A stretch of 64,000 nucleotides of DNA. Source: Gammaproteobacteria bacterium 50_400_T64 (lineage in GTDB: Bacteria; Pseudomonadota; Gammaproteobacteria; Pseudomonadales; Porticoccaceae). This document shows positions 12,201 to 20,343 of this stretch, in pieces. Each line of letters starts with the position of its first letter. Positions within the stretch are counted from its first letter, which is position 1. The notes below the pieces were generated by a model. The model searched no databases. It had not been told where the DNA came from and was given only the letters and a program-made list of their open reading frames with translations. Both the position numbers and the translations under genes were made by a program. The DNA is taken from contig MAAS01000015.1 of the NCBI GenBank assembly GCA_002162755.1, positions 104,872-168,871 on the forward strand, in the 5' to 3' direction.

Positions 12201-12765
12201 CCCGGGTGCGGCGAATGCGGTTTTCAGTGTCTTTGCGGCGCTCTTTGTACTTTGAAATACCGGCGGCTTCTTCGATAAAAACGCGCAACTCTTCGGGCTT
12301 TGATTCGATCAGATTGGAAATCATGCCCTGTTCGATAATCGAATAACTGCGTGGTCCCAGGCCAGTGCCGAGAAACACATCAGTCACATCGCGGCGACGA
12401 CACTTGCTGCCGTTTAAGTAGTAATTCGATTGGCCCTCACGAGACACCATGCGCCGCACGGACACTTCACTGTAGCTGGCGTATTCGCCACTGAGAGTGC
12501 CATCGCTGTTGTCGAAAACCAGTTCTATCGAGGCCTGCCCCACCGGCTTGCGACCGCCGGAGCCGTTGAAAATAACATCGGTCATCGACTCGCCGCGCAA
12601 GTGCTTGGCCGAACTCTCGCCCATCACCCAGCGCACCGCATCGATAATATTAGATTTACCGCAGCCATTGGGGCCAACTACAGCGCACAATTTACTGGGA
12701 AAAGAAACGGTCGTAGGATCGACGAAGGACTTAAAGCCTGCCAGCTTGATACATTTAAGGTGCAT
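9259..12765 (-). CDS. smc: Chromosome partition protein SMC
   Basis: 1168 residues. Walker A GPNGCGKSN near 32-40 is in the N-terminal ATPase half. Two long coiled coils (about 165-500 and 660-1000, Gln/Glu/Arg-rich) flank a hinge near 505-650. The C-terminal half has the ABC signature LLSGGEKAL and Walker B FCMLDEVDAPLDD. SMC dimers organise and help segregate the chromosome, normally with ScpA and ScpB, which are not in this window. Presence of SMC rather than MukB separates this organism from the enterobacterial lineage. Confidence 0.98.
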   Translation of the reverse strand: MHLKCIKLAGFKSFVDPTTVSFPSKLCAVVGPNGCGKSNIIDAVRWVMGESSAKHLRGESMTDVIFNGSGGRKPVGQASIELVFDNSDGTLSGEYASYSEVSVRRMVSREGQSNYYLNGSKCRRRDVTDVFLGTGLGPRSYSIIEQGMISNLIESKPEELRVFIEEAAGISKYKERRKDTENRIRRTRENLERLTDIRDELGRQLSRLERQAEAAAKYTTFKQEERLLRAQLQALRWQDLDQQAQIKREIIAEQSLQIEAHLVDRAHQGAELERFRLEHSESNDKFNEIQSRYYAAGAEVARIEQSIKHAEDRARELREDLEQTQRNFAESEQHLQTDQSKATGWHAELAEISQQLGAMREAEVLSGEALKQSEQGMQNWQGEWDEFNKTASTAQREVEVQQSRIQHLDTSIDKLGQRIQRFNSERAELEQSAEGEDIELFEANIAECGEELAAHDCQIEDVRFQIEQSRGEGVDIANALSSAREQVQTLSGRAASLEALQQAALGDDDSQRIWLEKNQLSSAVRLADDLRVDSGWEAAVETVLGDFLQAVCVDKIDAYAESIAAISAGSVLLLDGSVAAGADVNASPNQLLAKVSGADRRSEAVLAGVLTAENLDEALALRASLAAHESVISRDGLWFGPNWVRVAREVDASAGVLLRKRDLDETNTQLAALRDEVEILLEQQESKQQALKASEAQRATLDTGRDVLQQQSAQLQSKLNVTKERIGQIAQQKTRIAEELEEARMQLEQDKERLRDSRQILELGIESMTGDNLRREQLSTQRDQLRKTLDDDRQKARHDRDKVHELAMREQSVSTQLSSIKEGIARLEIQVARLKERQQTLLNTSKGEQDPGDDLNVELEARLEQRLIVEKALSAVRILVQQAEHGIRECENERSRLEAALEKQRSALEQQRLTTQELETRAKTIAEQVAEADYVLDDVITALPDGADEPEWERRLQQVENRVQRLGAINLAAVDEFRIESERKTYLDAQDGELNEALETLESAIRKIDRETRTRFRETFDAINHSLQALFPKLFGGGHAYLALTGDDLLDTGVTIMAQPPGKKNSTIHLLSGGEKALTAIALVFSIFKLNPAPFCMLDEVDAPLDDANVGRYARMVKEMSETVQFIYITHNKIAMEMAHQLMGVTMNEPGVSRLVTVDVDKAVELAQ

Positions 12766-12954
12766 CGATTACTCGTTAATAGAAGTTTAAAAGCACCCTT
12801 TGTCAGCCGACACAGCGCATATCAACGGGGGATTCTACACGCTGTCGAGTCAGGCACAAGCGCCTATATACTCTCAGACCCATAAGAAAAAAACAGGCCT
12901 TGTAATCGAGCCATTAATACGGCGAAAATTACGTTTTTACTGTGTCAGAAGCCC

Positions 12955-13479
12955 ATGCCCAACATCGTCCTTTTCGAACCAGAAATCCCCCCCAACACCG
13001 GTAACATTATCCGCCTCTGCGCCAACACCGGGTTTCATTTACATCTGATAGAGCCGCTTGGTTTTGCAATGGATGACAAAAAGCTGCGCCGCGCCGGGCT
13101 CGATTATGGCGAGTGGCAGCAGGTGAAAACCCATCAAAACTGGCAGCACTTCTTATTAGATCAAAAGCTATTAGATCCCAAGCTATCAGGTCAAAAGCTA
13201 TCAGACCAGCCCTCAGCCCCGCAGCACCCGCCACGCATTTTTGCGATTAGCACCAAAGGCACAAACAATCACTGCCAGCCACGCTTTCAAGCCAACGATA
13301 CACTGGTGTTTGGTCCGGAAACCCGAGGACTATCAGTCGACTTTCTCAAAGCATTACCTCAGGAGAATATACTGCGTATTCCCATGCAGGCCGACAGCCG
13401 CAGTATGAATCTATCCAATGCCGCGGCGGTGATCGTTTACGAAGTGTGGCGTCAACTCGACTTTCAGGGTTGTCGCTGA
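12955..13479 (+). CDS. trmL: tRNA (cytidine/uridine-34 2'-O)-methyltransferase TrmL
   Basis: 174 residues against about 157 in E. coli. The SPOUT motifs are intact: [20 protein letters not shown] at the start, [11 protein letters not shown] in the middle, and [22 protein letters not shown] at the end. TrmL methylates the wobble ribose of tRNA-Leu isoacceptors. The extra length comes from an in-frame tandem repeat (residues 68-85) between the GLDYGEW and [11 protein letters not shown] segments. It is divergent from smc and translationally coupled to fldB through a TGATG overlap. Confidence 0.95.
   Translation: MPNIVLFEPEIPPNTGNIIRLCANTGFHLHLIEPLGFAMDDKKLRRAGLDYGEWQQVKTHQNWQHFLLDQKLLDPKLSGQKLSDQPSAPQHPPRIFAISTKGTNNHCQPRFQANDTLVFGPETRGLSVDFLKALPQENILRIPMQADSRSMNLSNAAAVIVYEVWRQLDFQGCR
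13156..13209 (+). repeat. 15-bp tandem repeat inside trmL
   Basis: Three full 15-base units (13156-13170, 13171-13185, 13186-13200) plus 9 bases of a fourth, consensus TyAGrTCAAAAGCTA. They encode [18 protein letters not shown] in frame. The insertion falls in a surface region of TrmL where E. coli has a short loop. Confidence 0.85.
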
Positions 13480-14057
13480 TGGCTCCAAACACGCCTCTTA
13501 ACAGTAACGAAAGCAAAGACACGACTGCAGCCCAGCGCGGTACTATTGCGCTATTTTACGGCTCTTCCACCTGCTATACGGAAATTGCCGCAGAAAAAAT
13601 CGCGCAAATTCTTAATGAAAAATACACCGTCGATATTTTCAATATCGCGACCAGCCCCATTAAAACCGCAGAGCGATATCAGCACATTATTTTAGGCATA
13701 CCCACCTGGGATTACGGTGAGCTACAGGAAGACTGGGAAAATATTTGGGACGAGATTGATGCGATCAACTGGGTCGGTAAAACGGTAGCCATCTACGGCC
13801 TCGGTGACCAGGAAGGCTATCCAGAGTGGTTTCAAGATGCCCTGGGCTACCTGTGGACAAAGGTCGACAGTCTTGGTGCCAGCACCGTCGGCTTCACCCC
13901 CGTTGCCGGTTATCGCTTTAGCGCGTCAAAAGCCCTGAGCCCGGATGGTAAATTCTTTCTCGGTCTGGCACTGGACGAAGACAGCGAATTTGAACTCAGC
14001 GAGCAGCGCATTGCCGACTGGTGCCGGCAAATTGCTGAAGAGTTTGAAGTCGAGTAG
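13479..14057 (+). CDS. fldB: Flavodoxin FldB-type
   Basis: 192 residues from the ATG at 13479, which overlaps the trmL stop codon (TGATG) and has AGGGT upstream; a longer GTG frame is less likely. FMN phosphate loop FYGSSTCYTE, then LGIPTWDYGELQEDWE and YGLGDQEGYPEWF, closely following E. coli FldB. Flavodoxins carry single electrons to cytoplasmic reductases and Fe-S or radical-SAM enzymes. Coupling to trmL is probably positional rather than functional. It converges on the acyl-CoA dehydrogenase gene with 6 bp between stop codons. Confidence 0.93.
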   Translation: MAPNTPLNSNESKDTTAAQRGTIALFYGSSTCYTEIAAEKIAQILNEKYTVDIFNIATSPIKTAERYQHIILGIPTWDYGELQEDWENIWDEIDAINWVGKTVAIYGLGDQEGYPEWFQDALGYLWTKVDSLGASTVGFTPVAGYRFSASKALSPDGKFFLGLALDEDSEFELSEQRIADWCRQIAEEFEVE

Positions 14058-14063
14058 CCCTAT

Positions 14064-15842
14064 TTAAAAAGCATCAACATCAACAGCCATCGTCGAAGCA
14101 TGACCATTTTTAAGGGAGCGGAAATACGTCTCTGTACGCGGCAATACGTGTTCAATATAAAACTGCACTGTCGCCAATTTGGTTTTATGGAACAGGGCTT
14201 TATCACTGCCAGCATTGAGTTGCTGCTGGGCAACAATAGCACTTTTCACCATCAAAGCTGCCGCAACACTGTTACTCATTAATAGCAATAAATCGAAAGC
14301 AACAGCACCGGCAAAGTGGGCATCACTGCCCGCTTGCTCAAACACAAACCGAATCGCCTGTTCACACAAGTCAAAACTGTTTAATACCGGCTGAGCCAGG
14401 TGCTCCAAACCCAGTTCATTAGCGCACTGCAAATCCTGTTTTAAATCGGCAAGTAATTCACTGGCAGCCGCGCCTTTGTCACGCAGCAATTTGCGGCCAA
14501 TTAAGTCTAGGGCCTGAATACCGTTAGTGCCTTCATAGATAGGCAGAATACGAGCATCGCGCATATATTGAGCGGCACCCGTCTCTTCAATAAAGCCCAT
14601 ACCGCCGTGTACCTGCACCCCAATATAGGCGACTTCGTTGCCGACCTCGGTAGACAACGCCTTAACCAGGGGCGTGAGTATATCGACGCGACGCTGATGG
14701 TAAGCACGGATGTCAGCATCGGGGCTGTGACTGAGATAATCCCAATGAGAAAAGGCGGAATAACTTAATACCCGGGCCGCTTCAGTCTGGGATCTCATCA
14801 TCATTAACATACGTCGCACATCGGCGTGATGAATAATGGGCGCTCGCTCGGTCTGCCCCGGCACATTGCCCTGAACGCGATCGCGGGCATAATTCACCGC
14901 TTGCTGGTAGGCGCGCTCGGCGACAGAAACACCCTGCAGGCCAACAGCCAGGCGAGCATGATTCATCATCGCAAACATGTAGCTCAGACCTTCATTCTCG
15001 TTACCAATCAGATAACCCACGGCACCATCGTTGTCGCCAAAGCTGAGCACGCAGGTCGGGCTAGCGTGAATGCCCATCTTATGCTCGACGCTCACGGGAT
15101 AAACATCATTGCGCTGACCCGGCTTGCCATCGGCATCGAGAATAAACTTGGGCACGATAAAGAGAGAGATTCCTTTCACGCCTTCGGGAGCATCAGGGGT
15201 ACGAGCCAGCACTAAATGCACGATATTGTCGGTGTAGCTATGGTCGCCCCAGGTGATAAATATCTTTTGTCCGGAGATCAGATAGTGGTCATCGACAGGT
15301 ACAGCTTTAGCGCGCACCGCCGCCAAATCGCTACCAGCCTGAGACTCGGTTAGGTTCATTGTGCCGCTCCACTCACCGCTAATCAGTTGCGGCAAATAGC
15401 TGGCCTTTTGCTCGTCACTGGCAAAGCGCTCGATAGCGGTAATGACGCCTTTCGTCAGCAGGGGCAGCAGAGAAAAACTCAAGTTGGCGCTTTGGCACAT
15501 TTCTTCAACGGCAACGCCGGCTAAATGCGGTAAACCCTGGCCTTCAAATTGCGGGTCACCGGTGAGTGCAGGCCAGCCCGCAGCCACAAAACCCTGGTAC
15601 AACCCATCAAGACTCTTGGCGCTAACAACGGCGGCATCTTCCACACGACAGCCTTCACTATCAGCACTTTGATTAGTCGGGGCGATAACCTCTGAAAAGT
15701 AGCGCCCGGCTTCACCGTAAATGGCTTCTACCAGCTCATCTGAACACTCTTCGTAACCGGGCAAGGCAGCGATATCGCCCATACCCAATACATCATTAAC
15801 AAGGAAGTTCATCTCATCGAGAGGGGCGGTGTAATCTGTCAT
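14064..15842 (-). CDS. Acyl-CoA dehydrogenase, long form (about 590 residues)
   Basis: 592 residues from ATG 15842 (MTDYTAPLDEMNFLVNDVL, the usual family N-terminus, with CGGA upstream). A longer frame to 15932 lacks family similarity. FAD-binding segments MNLTESQAGSDL and IFITWGDH are present, as is the catalytic Glu in YEGTNGIQALDLIG. An extra C-terminal domain of about 130 residues follows, as in the large acyl-CoA dehydrogenases often annotated with a C-terminal domain in marine Gammaproteobacteria. It catalyses the first alpha,beta-oxidation of an acyl-CoA. No direct operon partner; the 3' end converges on fldB. Confidence 0.92.
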   Translation of the reverse strand: MTDYTAPLDEMNFLVNDVLGMGDIAALPGYEECSDELVEAIYGEAGRYFSEVIAPTNQSADSEGCRVEDAAVVSAKSLDGLYQGFVAAGWPALTGDPQFEGQGLPHLAGVAVEEMCQSANLSFSLLPLLTKGVITAIERFASDEQKASYLPQLISGEWSGTMNLTESQAGSDLAAVRAKAVPVDDHYLISGQKIFITWGDHSYTDNIVHLVLARTPDAPEGVKGISLFIVPKFILDADGKPGQRNDVYPVSVEHKMGIHASPTCVLSFGDNDGAVGYLIGNENEGLSYMFAMMNHARLAVGLQGVSVAERAYQQAVNYARDRVQGNVPGQTERAPIIHHADVRRMLMMMRSQTEAARVLSYSAFSHWDYLSHSPDADIRAYHQRRVDILTPLVKALSTEVGNEVAYIGVQVHGGMGFIEETGAAQYMRDARILPIYEGTNGIQALDLIGRKLLRDKGAAASELLADLKQDLQCANELGLEHLAQPVLNSFDLCEQAIRFVFEQAGSDAHFAGAVAFDLLLLMSNSVAAALMVKSAIVAQQQLNAGSDKALFHKTKLATVQFYIEHVLPRTETYFRSLKNGHASTMAVDVDAF

Positions 15843-16024
15843 CATTTTTTCCGTCGAATTGCCATCATTCAAGCACCAATAGAAAGCATTGGCACCTAGT
15901 GTTTGAAATTTGGGCGCAGATTTTAGTAGCAAGCGGAGTAATTGCCTACTACTTTCTGACTTATCGCGCCCCTAGCCCTTACCGAATAATCTCATCACGA
16001 GGTGAAGTAAGATTTGGAGGGCCG

Positions 16025-18265
16025 TTAATTTAAGCGGGAGGAGCGATTCGCCGCTAACTGACTGTAGGCTTTGCCAAAATAGTCGGCGCTCATCGGCTTA
16101 CCGTAGAGGTAACCCTGCGCAAAGTGGCAACCGATTTCTGCTAGCACCTCTTCCTGTCGAACACGCTCAACGCCGACGGCAATCACGGTTTTATCAAGAA
16201 TATCGCCAATGCCTGTCAGCGCCTGAATCAAATCAATATGCTGGCGTGTACCATTCACCCGCATCAACAAACGATGATCTAGCTTAAGGGCTTCAACCGG
16301 CAAGTTTTTAAGATAGTTAGAATTTTTGCCGCTGGAGCCAAAGCCATCGACACAAAAGCGGATACCCATCTGATTCAGAGTCCGAACAAACTGTGTCACC
16401 TGATTTAAATTTTCAAGTACCAGCCCCTCGCTAATTTCGAACATCAAACATGAAGCATCAAGTTTATGCTGAGACAATGTGTCGAGTATTAACTCAGGAT
16501 AGCCGGGGTCTTCGATCTGAGATATTTCAATATTGATTGACACATAGCCGACATCCAAACCCTGCAGGTGCCAGCTACGCAATTGGCGACACACCTCATC
16601 AAGTGTCCAGGCCCCCAGCTCACCGGTAATTCCAGCCTCCTCAGAAATGACCATAAAGTCACTGGGTTTAATCAAGCCACGCGCATGATGGTTCCACCGC
16701 AGCAAGCATTCGCAGCCCACCACGCGCTGTTGCTTAATATCAAACAGGGGCTGGTAGGCCACTGACATTTGATTTCGCTTCAATGCCAGGCGCAATTCAG
16801 AAGGGTAAAATAAACGCCCGGAAACCCGACTACTATCGCCATCATGCAGGCTGTAATAGCCGTTCCTGCCCGCCGCCTTGGCTTTATACATTGCCTCATC
16901 AGCCTGCTTCATCAAGCTATCCCGGTCTCCGCCATCATTAGGGTAAATCGCAACGCCAACACTGGCTGTTGCCTCTAATTCTTGCTGATCAAATTCAAAA
17001 GGCTTTTCAAAGCAGGAGAGAATCTTTTCCGCGATAGACCTGACTTCAACAAGGTCATTTATATTTTCAGCAATAACGGTAAATTCATCACCCGCAAGAC
17101 GCGCCACCGTGTCGCTTTGTCTGACCACGGTAAGCAGACGTCGAGAAATCTCCTTGAGCAGGTCATCACCAAAGTGATGCCCCATGGTGTCATTGATCAT
17201 CTTAAAATTATCCAGATCAATAAAGAACACGGCAAGCTGACGATTGCTACGTTTAGCCCGCTGAATGCCTTGCTCAAGTCTATCCATCAATAAGCGACGG
17301 TTGGGCAAGTCCGTTAAATTATCGTGGGTTGCCAAATAACGCAGCTCTTCATGACTGCGCTTCATGTGGCTTAAATCGGAAAAGAACATCGCATAATGCG
17401 TCAAGGTTCCACCATTTCCTCGAATAGCACTCAATGAAACATTCGCGGCAAACTGCTCACCAGAGCGCCGACGTAGCGCGACTTCACCCGTCCAACAATC
17501 TTGCCGCTTCAAGGTCTGTAAGACACGCCTGAAAAAAGCCCTATCAGGATGAACAACAAGGCCTGAAGCGCCCTTGTCTACAAGTTTCAATAAGTGTTGT
17601 CGGGAAAAACCAGTAATACGGGTGAAGGCATGATTAACACTGAGCACTTTGTGCTTACGATTAAAAATCACCACAGCTTCTCCAGCAGTGGCAATTACCT
17701 GCTCGGTAAAGGCAAGGCGGTTATAAAGTCGCTGGTCTTCCGTAACGTCAAAAGAGACACACTGAAAACCAGCTGCACGCCCGTCCTCATCGCTAAGTTC
17801 GGAGAAACTATGCTGATAGGACTGTGACCCAAAATTGCTGTGGGCAACAAACGCTCCCCCGCCCTGAGCACGCAACATGAAAGCATACAAATCAGGGTAA
17901 TCATCTTTGAGAACAGAAATCTCGCGCCCCAGTAAATCAGCCGTATCAACCTCATTGTTAATACCTTGCCAACCAATAATTTGCGTTAGCACGCCCTTTT
18001 CATCAGCCTGCCATATCACTACCTTACAAATATTGGCGACTTCCTCTAGCGAACCCCTTCCTTCATTGGGCACATGGGAGAAAACCACGGGACGTTGTCG
18101 CCCCCCCAACAAGCGAATACTGAGCACACAGGACAGAGCCAATAAAAGGTAGAGCGGGATATTATGACTGAAAGGGAAGCCCACAAAAAAATGCAGGCCG
18201 GTGGCCACTGACAGGAAAGCCAGGCCGGAGAAAAAAGGTGTCAGCCTCAACGAATACTCCGACAA
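16025..18265 (-). CDS. Membrane PAS-GGDEF-(degenerate EAL) signalling protein
   Basis: 746 residues as read from TTG 18265. Two membrane helices near 10-55, a PAS/PAC region about 180-305, GGDEF about 310-475, EAL about 490-735. The cyclase motif reads AGDEF, a variant found in active enzymes, with an intact inhibitory RQSD five residues upstream. The EAL domain is degenerate: ECL for EAL, VDGFGSSG for DDFGTGYSS, VGVE for EGVE. It has therefore lost key metal and catalytic residues and is probably not a phosphodiesterase. The likely net role is a feedback-controlled diguanylate cyclase. The TTG has no ribosome site. A better start (GAGGAAACA before the ATG at 18330) lies in a frame one base off, suggesting a frameshift. 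Confidence 0.88.
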   Translation of the reverse strand: MSEYSLRLTPFFSGLAFLSVATGLHFFVGFPFSHNIPLYLLLALSCVLSIRLLGGRQRPVVFSHVPNEGRGSLEEVANICKVVIWQADEKGVLTQIIGWQGINNEVDTADLLGREISVLKDDYPDLYAFMLRAQGGGAFVAHSNFGSQSYQHSFSELSDEDGRAAGFQCVSFDVTEDQRLYNRLAFTEQVIATAGEAVVIFNRKHKVLSVNHAFTRITGFSRQHLLKLVDKGASGLVVHPDRAFFRRVLQTLKRQDCWTGEVALRRRSGEQFAANVSLSAIRGNGGTLTHYAMFFSDLSHMKRSHEELRYLATHDNLTDLPNRRLLMDRLEQGIQRAKRSNRQLAVFFIDLDNFKMINDTMGHHFGDDLLKEISRRLLTVVRQSDTVARLAGDEFTVIAENINDLVEVRSIAEKILSCFEKPFEFDQQELEATASVGVAIYPNDGGDRDSLMKQADEAMYKAKAAGRNGYYSLHDGDSSRVSGRLFYPSELRLALKRNQMSVAYQPLFDIKQQRVVGCECLLRWNHHARGLIKPSDFMVISEEAGITGELGAWTLDEVCRQLRSWHLQGLDVGYVSINIEISQIEDPGYPELILDTLSQHKLDASCLMFEISEGLVLENLNQVTQFVRTLNQMGIRFCVDGFGSSGKNSNYLKNLPVEALKLDHRLLMRVNGTRQHIDLIQALTGIGDILDKTVIAVGVERVRQEEVLAEIGCHFAQGYLYGKPMSADYFGKAYSQLAANRSSRLN

Positions 18266-18335
18266 CCGTGTATTGATGGGTTCAGCAACTGCTGTCCGAT
18301 ATGCAAATACTCTCTCGTAAAACCCATTGTTTCCT

Positions 18336-18625
18336 CAAATCGGCGACGGGCCGAAATCGATAAAGGCCGGAGTATAGGGAGGGCTCTTATTAGCCAACAG
18401 GCGTTAAGAGTCTTATCGCGCTCAAAGGTTGAATAGTTTCTCAAACGGCTATCACTCGCGGTTATGATTCGGTTTTACGTCCTCCTTTCGTAAACCAAAG
18501 CCCATCCTGCGACCTTTTCCTCTGGTCGCTACTTAATTTATCGCTACGTACTTATCGCTACGTACTTATCGCTACGTACAGAAGCCACCTCTCTATTAAC
18601 CACGCCAACGCTACTGTAAAAAACG
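18336..18625. other. Intergenic stretch upstream of the PAS-GGDEF gene
   Basis: About 290 bp between the PAS-GGDEF gene start and the acyl-CoA dehydrogenase stop at 18626. The only clear structure is the 14-bp tandem repeat at 18538-18579. No ORF with family similarity, RNA gene or clean terminator was seen. Confidence 0.6.
18538..18579. repeat. Three perfect 14-bp tandem repeats
   Basis: The unit TTATCGCTACGTAC occurs three times head to tail without mismatch at 18538-18551, 18552-18565 and 18566-18579. A partial copy (TCGCTACTTAA) lies just upstream. It sits 47 bp beyond the stop of the acyl-CoA dehydrogenase gene. Each unit contains the self-complementary GTAC. Confidence 0.95.
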
Positions 18626-19771
18626 CTACAAACTGCGCGCTACAACTTCTAGCATAATTTCACTGGTGCCCGCATATATTCTCGCAACACGACTGTCAGC
18701 ATACATGCGGCAAATCAAGTATTCATCCATATAGCCATAGCCGCCGTGCAACTGCAGACACTCATCGACAATCTTTTGCTGCAGCTCCGAAATCCACCAT
18801 TTGGACATTGACGCAGTGGCATTATCGAGCTCACCAGACACAACTTTTTCAACACAACTGTCCATAAAGACGCGGGCCGCACGTGTTAGCGAGGCAATTT
18901 CAGCCAGCTTAAAGCGGGTGTTTTGCATCTCCATTAAGGGCTTGCCAAAGACGTGGCGTTCTTTCACATAGCGCAGTGTTTCCGCGATGGCACCTTCCAT
19001 TAATGCAACACCCTGAATGCCCACTGTACTGCGTTCGTAGGGTAAGTCGCTCATCAACTGATAAAAGCCGTTGCCCTCTTCGCCACTGAGTAGTTGACTC
19101 TCATGAACGCGCACATCCTCAAAAAATAGCTCAACCGTGTCCTGAGCTTTTTGGCCCATTTTTTTCAACTTTTTACCCACGCGATAACCGGGTAAATCAG
19201 CCGTCTCCAGCAGTAATAACGACACACCTTTACCACTGGCATTGGCGTCGGTTTTGACGATCAGCACCAGCAGCTCACAGAGATAGCCATTGGTAATAAA
19301 AATCTTCGAGCCATTGATGACGTAATGCTCGCCATCTTTCACGGCTTTGGTAGTAATCGCCTGTAAATCTGAACCCGTACCCGGCTCCGTCATGGCGATA
19401 GCGCCGATCATTTCACCGCTCGCCATTTTTGGCAGGTACTTTAGCTTCTGCTCTTCAGTACCATGATTGAGAATATAGTGGGCACTAATACTGTGTACCC
19501 CTTGCCCCATCCCGGTTAAACCACGACGCCACTGCTCTTCAAAAAACACCGCTTCATAGCGAAAATCTGCATCGCCACCACCGTATTCAGCGGGAATATC
19601 ACTACAGAGAAAGCCCTGAGCGCCTGCCTTACGCCAAATTTCCTTATCGACATGCCCCTGCTCGCGCCATCTCTCATCATGGGGCTGCATTTCATTTTCA
19701 ACAAAACGGCTGACAGAGTTACGGTAAATATCGAGATTTTCATCCATCCACGAGGGTCGGTAATCAGTCAT
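18626..19771 (-). CDS. Acyl-CoA dehydrogenase, standard form
   Basis: 381 residues from ATG 19771, chosen because AGGAG lies nine bases upstream; a TTG frame to 19798 would include that site. FAD and substrate motifs AIAMTEPGTGSDL and IFITNG are present. The usual C-terminal YEGT base is replaced by YAGTSEIM. A Glu in LPYERSTVG sits where isovaleryl- and long-chain dehydrogenases keep their catalytic base, so activity is expected. C-terminal QLHGGYGYMDEY is typical. It lies downstream of two MaoC genes on the same strand (88 bp gap) and is probably co-transcribed with them. Confidence 0.93.
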   Translation of the reverse strand: MTDYRPSWMDENLDIYRNSVSRFVENEMQPHDERWREQGHVDKEIWRKAGAQGFLCSDIPAEYGGGDADFRYEAVFFEEQWRRGLTGMGQGVHSISAHYILNHGTEEQKLKYLPKMASGEMIGAIAMTEPGTGSDLQAITTKAVKDGEHYVINGSKIFITNGYLCELLVLIVKTDANASGKGVSLLLLETADLPGYRVGKKLKKMGQKAQDTVELFFEDVRVHESQLLSGEEGNGFYQLMSDLPYERSTVGIQGVALMEGAIAETLRYVKERHVFGKPLMEMQNTRFKLAEIASLTRAARVFMDSCVEKVVSGELDNATASMSKWWISELQQKIVDECLQLHGGYGYMDEYLICRMYADSRVARIYAGTSEIMLEVVARSL

Positions 19772-19859
19772 CTGTAAGCTCTCCTGTTCAAGCCCCAAGG
19801 TAATGGAGCAGAGGTATTATCATTATGTGTAGTTAATATTATGCGAATACTACAACAAG

Positions 19860-20288
19860 CTACGCTGGGGCGCTGACCTTAACAACCGCGTCACCCGACA
19901 GCTTTAACTCACCATTTTGGTCAACTGCGCTGAGCTTCAATTTCAGGGTATAAACACCCTCACTGTCAGCTTTATCCACCACTTCACCCTGACAGGTAAT
20001 CGTGTCGCCAACATAAACGATGGCGGCAAACTTCACGCCAAAGCTAATAATGGCCCGGGGGGACACCCAGCCCGTTAGCAATTGCCCCATGTAGGCCATA
20101 TTAAGCATGCCGTGGACGAAGACATCATCGGCACCGGAAGCTCGAGCAAAGTCACTATCGACATGTACTGGGTTGTGGTCATTCGAAGCACCGCAGAAAT
20201 AAGCCAATGTAGTACGGGTAATGGGCGGTTTGGTGAGGCTGGGTAATTGGTCGCCAATGGCGATCTGATCAAAAAAAATATCGTTCAT
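19860..20288 (-). CDS. MaoC-type (R)-specific enoyl-CoA hydratase
   Basis: 142 residues from ATG 20288 (GAGAG just upstream). Single hot-dog fold with the hydratase-2 motif SNDHNPVHVD, carrying the catalytic Asp/His pair, and the motif FVHGMLNMAYMGQLL. It hydrates trans-2-enoyl-CoA or the reverse. The neighbouring 20344-20784 gene encodes a related domain. In this protein family two such half-size proteins often form a heterodimer, each contributing part of the site, which is the likely arrangement here. Confidence 0.88.
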   Translation of the reverse strand: MNDIFFDQIAIGDQLPSLTKPPITRTTLAYFCGASNDHNPVHVDSDFARASGADDVFVHGMLNMAYMGQLLTGWVSPRAIISFGVKFAAIVYVGDTITCQGEVVDKADSEGVYTLKLKLSAVDQNGELKLSGDAVVKVSAPA

Positions 20289-20343
20289 GTCTCTCGCTGT
20301 TAATCCTTTCAATATTCTCGACCTGGCTAGTCGCCAATAATAA

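Noticed and set aside
13156..13209. Repeat array considered as a CRISPR
   Set aside because: Units are contiguous 15-mers with no spacers and lie in frame inside trmL.
14826..15215. 129-residue plus-strand ORF opposite the long acyl-CoA dehydrogenase
   Set aside because: A shadow frame of a well-supported gene, with no family similarity.
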